A stretch of DNA of 19,252 bases from Clostridia bacterium (GTDB lineage Bacteria; Bacillota_A; Clostridia; Peptostreptococcales; JAAYPU01), in the NCBI GenBank assembly GCA_022360735.1, contig JAKSCF010000195.1:1-19252 (forward strand). Reading direction: 5' to 3'. Each line of letters opens with the position of its first letter. Position 1 is the first letter of the stretch. Made by a program: the position numbers and the translations under genes. The notes under the pieces are model-generated. The model searched no databases. It had not been told where the DNA came from and worked only from the letters and a program-made list of their open reading frames with translations. Positions 13,824-19,252 of this stretch are shown here, in pieces.

Positions 13824-15443
13824 TTAGATATTTTGCCTTTTGTAATCTTGCGGGCTCATCCCCATATGTTCTTTGAAGAGTTTAGAAAAATATTTACGAT
13901 TGGGTATTCCTACTAATTCTCCTATCTCTTTTATTTTCATGTCCGTATCCAGCAGATATTCACATGCCTTTTTCATTCTTATCTCTTTAATATAATCAAT
14001 GAATTTCATCCCGGTACTTTTCTTAAACAAATAACTAAAATAAGTGGCAGAAACATGTATATAGGCAGCCACATCGGCTAGAATCAGATCGTCCATATAG
14101 TGGGATTGTATATATTTAATGGATTTTTTGATATAATCATTTTCAACGGTTTGAATAAGGTCATTGGATACAAGCTTTTCAGCATCCTCTATGATGCCTT
14201 TGATAATCCTATAAAGCTCTTTGGTGTTTTGTGCTTCTAGGATATGTTGCGTCGTCGTCTCCATAAAGATGTAATCCCGGTTGATATTAAAATGTTCGTA
14301 AATGTAGCTGTATATTGTACGTAAGAAACGTATATAATACTTCTTTATGTTAATTGGAACAATCCTATTTTTAGTAATCTCATTAAATTCTTCTATCACG
14401 GTATCTTGTAATAATGAAAATTTGTCTTTTTTAATATAATCCTTATACTGATTCATTTTTTCGTCACTTACCTTTATTTCTTCAAGGGAAACAGCAGACA
14501 GCTCCTCAGAAATCACATAGTCTTTCTCAGATTGATCATAAAAGAAATGATTGATTTTATTCTCCAATTGACCATAGGTCTTCCATAATTCCATATAAGA
14601 TGTACATTTTATACTTGCAATACATTGGATATTGATTTTCAAATGATTCATTAACCCTTGTCCTATTTTAGAGATGATATACTCTAATTCTCCTTTATTT
14701 TGCAATTGGCTGTAGTTATCCAAATTAATGATAACAAAATATTTTCCATCTTCATCATTAACCATTTCATAATTATATTTTGACAGTATTGCTTCATCTG
14801 CAATATTGGAAATAGCTAGTGAGAAAATTTCTATGCCACCGGACTGGTACGCCTTTATCACTTCGTCATATTTCAACACTCTAAGAAAAATAACAGCTAA
14901 GTTATTGGGTTGCAATGTTTTACAATACTGCTTGAACTCTTGCTCTGATTTTGGGGTTGTCAAACGTTCATGCAACAGCTTTAACAACAGCTTATTTTTA
15001 AGTAATGAGGCCCCCTCCTCAGCAATCTTTTCCATCCGGTGCATGGCCAGGTTCTCTTCTCTTGACAGCTCTATATCTTGCTTGATGGTGTGCAGGGATT
15101 CCATTAATAATTCTTCTTTCATGAGATGCTTCAGCATATAATCATTTGCGCCCAGTTTTAGAGCCTCTTTTACATAATTAAAATCATCGTAGCAGCTCAG
15201 CACCAATATTTTTATATCAAAATCTTTCTCCTGTACATACTTAATGACCTCAATACCATCTGCTTGAGGCATGCTCATATCCAGTATGAGGATGTCCGGC
15301 TTAAGCTCATCAATCTTCTCCATTGCATCAATGCCGTCAATGGCTTCCCCCGCAATTTGGAAGCCAAACTTTTCCCAATTTATTATGGTTTTTAATGTGG
15401 TTCGTACCAAACAATCGTCATCAACAAGTAATACCTTGTACAT
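13824..15443 (-). CDS. YesN-family response regulator (REC plus AraC-type DNA-binding domain)
   Basis: A 539-residue transcription regulator. The receiver domain (about 1-120) starts with KVLLVDDD, carries phospho-acceptor Asp55 in ILILDMSMP, Ser83 and Lys105. A long middle region of about 300 residues, common in YesN-like proteins, leads to two helix-turn-helix motifs in an AraC domain (about 434-539), ending in MSPQDYKRQN. It should be phosphorylated by the YesM-like kinase encoded two genes downstream and activate sugar-uptake or catabolic genes. Two ATG codons six bases apart are possible. I prefer the second (15443), because GAAGTAGGG touches the first one directly. A candidate promoter lies about 60 bases upstream, and a terminator separates it from the kinase gene xylB, so it probably begins a new transcript with the IolG-like and isomerase genes. 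Confidence 0.92.
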   Translation of the reverse strand: MYKVLLVDDDCLVRTTLKTIINWEKFGFQIAGEAIDGIDAMEKIDELKPDILILDMSMPQADGIEVIKYVQEKDFDIKILVLSCYDDFNYVKEALKLGANDYMLKHLMKEELLMESLHTIKQDIELSREENLAMHRMEKIAEEGASLLKNKLLLKLLHERLTTPKSEQEFKQYCKTLQPNNLAVIFLRVLKYDEVIKAYQSGGIEIFSLAISNIADEAILSKYNYEMVNDEDGKYFVIINLDNYSQLQNKGELEYIISKIGQGLMNHLKINIQCIASIKCTSYMELWKTYGQLENKINHFFYDQSEKDYVISEELSAVSLEEIKVSDEKMNQYKDYIKKDKFSLLQDTVIEEFNEITKNRIVPINIKKYYIRFLRTIYSYIYEHFNINRDYIFMETTTQHILEAQNTKELYRIIKGIIEDAEKLVSNDLIQTVENDYIKKSIKYIQSHYMDDLILADVAAYIHVSATYFSYLFKKSTGMKFIDYIKEIRMKKACEYLLDTDMKIKEIGELVGIPNRKYFSKLFKEHMGMSPQDYKRQNI

Positions 15444-15502
15444 GTTCATCCCTACTTCTCATTAAGATTTTTCTATCTTTTCATCTATTTTTGTTTATAT
15501 TC

Positions 15503-15532
15503 TTTATATCATGTACAATAGGATGTTTTCAA
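15503..15532 (-). promoter_or_regulatory. Candidate sigma-A promoter for the response regulator gene
   Basis: On the minus strand TTGAAA (15532-15527) and TATAAA (15508-15503) stand 18 bases apart, each close to consensus. The site is between the xylB terminator and the regulator start, with room for a leader of about 50 bases. Confidence 0.5.
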
Positions 15533-15575
15533 GATAAAGTTCTATTGCCCTATGTATTCACATTTAACCCATTTA

Positions 15576-15611
15576 AAAGGCAGCAACCATTGAGAGGTAG
15601 TTGCTGCCTTT
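15576..15611 (-). terminator. Rho-independent terminator after xylB
   Basis: A perfect 12-bp stem, AAAGGCAGCAAC (15576-15587) with GTTGCTGCCTTT (15600-15611), encloses a 12-base loop and is followed by TAAATGGG on the minus strand. The stem ends in four T in total. It lies 22 bases past the xylB stop and separates the polyol genes from the regulator gene. Confidence 0.8.
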
Positions 15612-15633
15612 ATGTTCATACTGTATTGGTAAC

Positions 15634-17112
15634 TCATGATGGATTTAATTGTTTGAAAAGATCCTTTAACTGTGGGTATATCTTTCTGAATTTATCGTAC
15701 TTTTCATTGTATATGCTTACATTCTTACTGTTAGGATCAATGCTTTCTGATACTTTTATGAATGTATTACAAGCACTTTCAACCGTGTCATATCGTCCAT
15801 ATCCTACTGCTGCCAGTATAGCTGCTCCATAAGCAGGTCCTGCATCCGTTGCTAATTTGTTCACTTTTACATTAAGAACGTCTGCAATGATCCGGCACCA
15901 TAAGATACTTTTTGCCCCCCCGCCATTTATACTGATATCCCTTATCTCAATTCCCATTTTTTTCATGATTTCAAATGTATCACGAAGGGAAAATGCTACG
16001 CCTTCCAGCACAGCACGTGTCATATGTTTTCTTTCATGGCTCATATTCAGACCAATGAAGGTGCCTCTGCAATGGGGATCATTATGGGGTGTTCTCTCGC
16101 CCATTAAGTAAGGCAGATAAAATAAGTTCTCTGCTTCTTCAACTGTTTTTGCTTCACTTAATAGTCCGTCAAAATCATCCGTTTTAATGACTTCTTCCAC
16201 CCACCACTTTAAAGATGCTGCAGCAGCAAGGGTTACACCCATTTGATGATATTTTCCATTGGCATGACAAAATGAGTGTAATGCATTGTTCTCATCTACA
16301 AAAAACTTTTCACTGGATGCAAATACCACCCCGGAGGTTCCTAATGAAACAGAACAAGAACCTTTGTCGACTACGCCGCCGCCAACGGCTGCAACTGCTT
16401 GGTCCCCACCGCCAATAATGATTTTTACTTTATTGGATATACCCAGCTCATTTGCAAGTTCCTCTTTAATATTTCCAATCACTTCATAAGACTCAAACAC
16501 TTTAGGAAGCTGGTCTTTAGAAAGCTTTAGCAGTTCTAACATTTCATTTGACCATTTTCTATTTTTAACATCAAAGTATAAGGTTCCGGATGCATCTGAA
16601 ACGTCGGTTGCAAAAACGCCGGACATTTTATATGCAATATAGTCTTTTGGCAGCATCAGTTTATTTATCTTTTTAAAATTATCGGGTTCATTCTCTCTCA
16701 GCCACAATACTTTTGGTGCTGTAAATCCTGTAAGTGCAAGATTTCCAGTCCATTTAGAAATATTTTTCTGTCCAATTTCCTTATTTAAAAAGTCACACTC
16801 TTTTTCAGTTCTTTGGTCATTCCATAAAATAGCAGGTCTAATGGGTTCATCATTTTCATCCAGCGTCACCATTCCATGCATTTGACCGCTGAAACTGATG
16901 GCCTTAACTTCACTTTTATCTAAGCTCTTTAAAAGCTCAGTAAAACCTTCTAGTGATTTTTCCCACCAATCTTTTGGGTTTTGTTCCGACCACAGCGGCT
17001 TGGGGAAAAATATAGGATAGTCTTTGGTGACTGACTTAATCACATCACCTTTTTCATTGGTTCCTATTATCTTTACCGATGTTGTTCCAATATCAATACC
17101 TATGAAATACAT
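15634..17112 (-). CDS. xylB: Xylulokinase (FGGY carbohydrate kinase)
   Basis: A 492-residue cytoplasmic kinase that phosphorylates D-xylulose or a related ketose with ATP to give the 5-phosphate for the pentose phosphate pathway. The N-terminal FGGY domain begins with GIDIGTTSVK (Asp7), SFSGQMHG (73-80) and ILWNDQRT (95-102), blocks typical of xylulokinase. The second domain has GGGDQAVAAVG with the catalytic Asp237, SLGTSG, MGERTPHNDP (338-346) and NGGGAKS (396-402). Length fits the family at about 490-500. The ribosome site GAGAGGAG lies six bases before the ATG. It follows the polyol dehydrogenase by 23 bases, so a polyol such as xylitol or arabitol may be oxidised and then phosphorylated here. 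Another ketose such as ribulose or fructose-like is a less likely substrate. Confidence 0.9.
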   Translation of the reverse strand: MYFIGIDIGTTSVKIIGTNEKGDVIKSVTKDYPIFFPKPLWSEQNPKDWWEKSLEGFTELLKSLDKSEVKAISFSGQMHGMVTLDENDEPIRPAILWNDQRTEKECDFLNKEIGQKNISKWTGNLALTGFTAPKVLWLRENEPDNFKKINKLMLPKDYIAYKMSGVFATDVSDASGTLYFDVKNRKWSNEMLELLKLSKDQLPKVFESYEVIGNIKEELANELGISNKVKIIIGGGDQAVAAVGGGVVDKGSCSVSLGTSGVVFASSEKFFVDENNALHSFCHANGKYHQMGVTLAAAASLKWWVEEVIKTDDFDGLLSEAKTVEEAENLFYLPYLMGERTPHNDPHCRGTFIGLNMSHERKHMTRAVLEGVAFSLRDTFEIMKKMGIEIRDISINGGGAKSILWCRIIADVLNVKVNKLATDAGPAYGAAILAAVGYGRYDTVESACNTFIKVSESIDPNSKNVSIYNEKYDKFRKIYPQLKDLFKQLNPS

Positions 17113-17135
17113 TTTAAACTCCTCTCTAAAAAGAG

Positions 17136-18176
17136 CTATTTTATTTTTATGACTGCCTTTACAACATCACTCATATTATTCACTACAAAATCAAATGCTT
17201 TGGGTATTGCTTCAAAATCAAATTCATGGCTTACAATCTCTTTTACATTAATTGTACCACTTTCTATTGCATTAATGGCTGCCGGATATAAATTTCTATA
17301 TCGAAATATGGTCTTAACTTCTCCCTCTTTGCCCATTAGTTTCATGAAGTTAAACTCAACTTCATCTTTTGGCGTCATTCCTACCAAGACTATTGTGCCA
17401 CCACGCTTTACAACATCTGCTGTCTGCTTAACCGTTATTTCTGCTCCTGCGGTATCTATGACCACGTTTGCACCTGTGCCGTCTGTCAGCGCCTCAATGG
17501 TTTTGATCACATCTTCATTTTTAGCATTTATGACATAAGCAGCTCCTAATTTTTTTGCTTTTTCCAATCTTTTTTCTATCACATCCACCACAATAATTTT
17601 GGATGCGCCTCGTGCTTTGCAGGATAAAACCGTGACCAAGCCGATACATCCCGACCCAAAGATAACAACCGTGTCACCCAGTTTAACACCGCCTTGATTT
17701 GAAGCATGTAATCCAACTGCCAGCGGTTCTACCAAAGCACCTTCAACATTGGAAACATTCTCCGGTAATTTAAAACACATATCTTCCGGATGTGCCACAT
17801 AATTTGCGAAAACACCGTGATATGGCGGTGTCGCAAAAAATTCTACATGGGGGCATAAGTTGTATTTTCCTTCTTTACAGCATTCACATTTCCCGCAAGT
17901 TTTTCCCGGTTCAAGTGCTACTCGGTCTCCTATTGTGAGATTTTTTACTTCAGATCCAATCTCCACTACCTCTCCCGCACATTCATGCCCCAATATAAAG
18001 TCACCCTGGACTATAAAGTCGCCTATTCTTCCATGCTGGTAATAATGAACATCTGACCCGCAGATGCCCACCGAATCAATTTTTATCATAACATCCTTTG
18101 CACCAATCTCAGGCATTGGAATGTCTTTAAAACCCATGTTATTGGTGCCCTGCATAAACGCCGCTCTATTTTTCAT
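17136..18176 (-). CDS. Zinc-dependent polyol dehydrogenase (sorbitol / xylitol dehydrogenase type)
   Basis: A 346-residue medium-chain alcohol dehydrogenase that oxidises a polyol to a ketose with NAD. Catalytic zinc residues are Cys39 (GICGSDVHYYQHG), His64 and Glu65 (GHECAG) and Glu150 (ALVEPLAVG). Structural zinc cysteines are 94, 97, 100 and 108. The nucleotide fold has GSGCIG (174-179) and Asp198 at the end of the second strand, which points to NAD rather than NADP. The block FRYRNLYP (291-298) and CGSDVHYY are typical of sorbitol/xylitol dehydrogenases. AAAGGAG precedes the ATG by seven bases. It lies 23 bases upstream of xylB and downstream of a binding-protein gene, fitting a polyol-to-ketose-to-ketose-phosphate route. 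Xylitol or D-arabitol to xylulose would suit the kinase best, but the substrate is not proven. Confidence 0.9.
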   Translation of the reverse strand: MKNRAAFMQGTNNMGFKDIPMPEIGAKDVMIKIDSVGICGSDVHYYQHGRIGDFIVQGDFILGHECAGEVVEIGSEVKNLTIGDRVALEPGKTCGKCECCKEGKYNLCPHVEFFATPPYHGVFANYVAHPEDMCFKLPENVSNVEGALVEPLAVGLHASNQGGVKLGDTVVIFGSGCIGLVTVLSCKARGASKIIVVDVIEKRLEKAKKLGAAYVINAKNEDVIKTIEALTDGTGANVVIDTAGAEITVKQTADVVKRGGTIVLVGMTPKDEVEFNFMKLMGKEGEVKTIFRYRNLYPAAINAIESGTINVKEIVSHEFDFEAIPKAFDFVVNNMSDVVKAVIKIK

Positions 18177-18213
18177 TGCATAACTCCTTTCTAAAACAGC
18201 TAGAACAAAATGG

Positions 18214-18235
18214 GGTGCACGACTTCTCGTGCACC
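18214..18235 (-). terminator. Short hairpin after the right-hand binding-protein gene
   Basis: GGTGCACGA (18214-18222) pairs perfectly with TCGTGCACC (18227-18235) around a 4-base loop, 18 bases past the binding-protein stop. On the minus strand it is followed by CCATTTTG, a short U run; on the plus strand by TTTTA. It could partly terminate or stabilise the binding-protein message before the dehydrogenase gene, which has its own ribosome site. Confidence 0.55.
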
Positions 18236-18253
18236 TTTTATGGATGGATTACT

Positions 18254-19222
18254 TTATAATGCACCTGCTTTTTTGTGCATATCGATGTATTGTTGTACAT
18301 TATCAATATTTACCAGTGGTGCATCAATATCAATATCGATTTGCTCTTCTTCACCGGTTAACAGTTTGTTAGAAGTATCCAAAAGAGCCTCAGCTAAAGC
18401 ATAAGCACTTTGTAAGCAGGTTGACGTCATCAGTCCCTCTTCGATTAATAAAACAGCTTCAGCAGTTCCATCTACACCATATGCCAAAATACCTTCATAG
18501 TTAGGATCATCTTTTACAACCTCTAATGCTCCGGCACACATATTATCATTCATAGCAATAATTGCATCGATCTTATCATTAGCTTGTACCCAAGTTTCCA
18601 TGTAGTTCATTGCTTCATCTTTGTTCCAGTTAGCAATTTCTTCCCCTACGATGGTAACATCAGGGCGTTTGTCAAAGAATTCTTTTTGCCAGCTTTCACG
18701 TCTTGCATCGGCGTGGAAGTTCCCCGGAGGGCCTTTTAATACAACTACGTTGGCATTTTCAGGAACTTGATCAATAGCAGCTATTGCATTTACTGCAGCT
18801 TGCTCATAAGGATCTGCATCTACAGAAGACGCACCATCAATACCTTCAATACGTGCATTGGTTGTGATTGTAACAATTCCTGCTGCTACCGCTTTTTCAG
18901 CATAAGGTCTTTGAGCTTCACCGTTATTGGGCTGAATGATGATTGCATCATAATTGTTAGTGATAGCTGTCTCAATTAATGAGTTTTGAGTGTCATCGGA
19001 TGCTTGACCATCAAATACATCAACGGTTATGTTGTCATACTTATCTGCTTCTTCCATGACAGCATTTGCCAGCCACGCTGCAAATGAATCCGCTTGTGCT
19101 CTTGCCACATAAGCTACTCTGTAAACCCCGTCATCTGCTGCTTCCTCTGCCGGTGATCCACAGCCAACCAGCATAGAAGTCATAAGTGCTACTATTAATA
19201 GCAATACTAACGATTTTTTCAT
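18254..19222 (-). CDS. Sugar/polyol-binding lipoprotein (RbsB/inositol-binding type)
   Basis: A 322-residue extracytoplasmic binding protein of the periplasmic-binding-protein type I sugar family. The signal peptide ends in LVGC, giving lipidation at Cys21, followed by an acidic linker. Two lobes follow; likely ligand contacts include the Arg pair in HADARRES (about 174-175), Asp231 in YGVDGTAEA and Gln251 in CLQSAYA. It is clearly more distant from the other two binding proteins of the window than they are from each other, lacking the IDTDAD block. AGGAGGAG stands six bases before the ATG. The gene is at the window edge, so its ATPase and permease could lie to the right. Its nearest visible neighbours, polyol dehydrogenase and xylulokinase, suggest a polyol or pentose ligand. 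The call of binding protein is secure; the ligand is inference. Confidence 0.9.
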   Translation of the reverse strand: MKKSLVLLLIVALMTSMLVGCGSPAEEAADDGVYRVAYVARAQADSFAAWLANAVMEEADKYDNITVDVFDGQASDDTQNSLIETAITNNYDAIIIQPNNGEAQRPYAEKAVAAGIVTITTNARIEGIDGASSVDADPYEQAAVNAIAAIDQVPENANVVVLKGPPGNFHADARRESWQKEFFDKRPDVTIVGEEIANWNKDEAMNYMETWVQANDKIDAIIAMNDNMCAGALEVVKDDPNYEGILAYGVDGTAEAVLLIEEGLMTSTCLQSAYALAEALLDTSNKLLTGEEEQIDIDIDAPLVNIDNVQQYIDMHKKAGAL

Positions 19223-19252
19223 TTTCTCTCCTCCTAGTTTTTTTATATTTAA

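Noticed and set aside
15450..15575. Riboswitch or leader peptide before the response regulator
   Set aside because: No conserved riboswitch core or short ORF with ribosome site is visible; only a candidate promoter is supported.
15323..15832. Plus-strand ORF of 169 codons overlapping the response regulator and xylB ends
   Set aside because: It runs antisense across two well-supported genes and the terminator between them, has no plausible ribosome site and no recognisable domain.

Overview
The window reads as a piece of chromosome from a low-GC, anaerobic Gram-positive bacterium of the class Clostridia. The evidence is the AT-rich intergenic DNA, strong AGGAGG-type ribosome binding sites, lipoprotein signal peptides, a YesM/YesN-type two-component system, a clostridial-type 2-enoate reductase and clostridial-looking palindromic repeats. 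All fourteen genes lie on the minus strand, so the reading order runs from right to left. No rRNA, tRNA, CRISPR array, phage or transposase gene is visible, and no gap between genes exceeds 300 bases.

Right part (about 19222 to 15634): a sugar- or polyol-binding lipoprotein, a zinc-dependent polyol dehydrogenase of the sorbitol/xylitol type and a xylulokinase-type FGGY kinase, closed by a strong hairpin terminator. Together they suggest uptake of a polyol, oxidation to a ketose and phosphorylation into the pentose phosphate pathway.

Middle part (about 15449 to 5089): a YesN-like response regulator with its own candidate promoter, an inositol-2-dehydrogenase-like oxidoreductase (IolG type), a hydroxypyruvate-isomerase-like TIM barrel, a terminator, a palindromic repeat element, a YesM-like sensor kinase, another terminator, then a ribose-type ABC importer: binding protein, fused double ATPase, permease and a second, diverged binding protein. 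The simplest reading is that the kinase and regulator sense a sugar or polyol and control the importer and the catabolic genes. The importer has two paralogous binding proteins on one ATPase/permease pair, and the kinase and regulator genes are separated by two catabolic genes and a repeat.

Left part (about 4856 to 271): an oxygen-sensitive-type 2-enoate reductase (FMN, 4Fe-4S and FAD), a creatinase/ectoine-hydrolase-like M24 protein that has lost the usual metal ligands, and an M20 amidohydrolase with all its metal ligands. This looks like a separate small-molecule catabolic cluster, perhaps for a cyclic amidine or N-acylated compound.

The extreme left end (1 to 104) holds a compact palindromic element that can fold into a three-way junction with two hairpins displaying AGGAC loops. 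It resembles CsrA-binding hairpins and is the most unexplained non-coding feature of the window.
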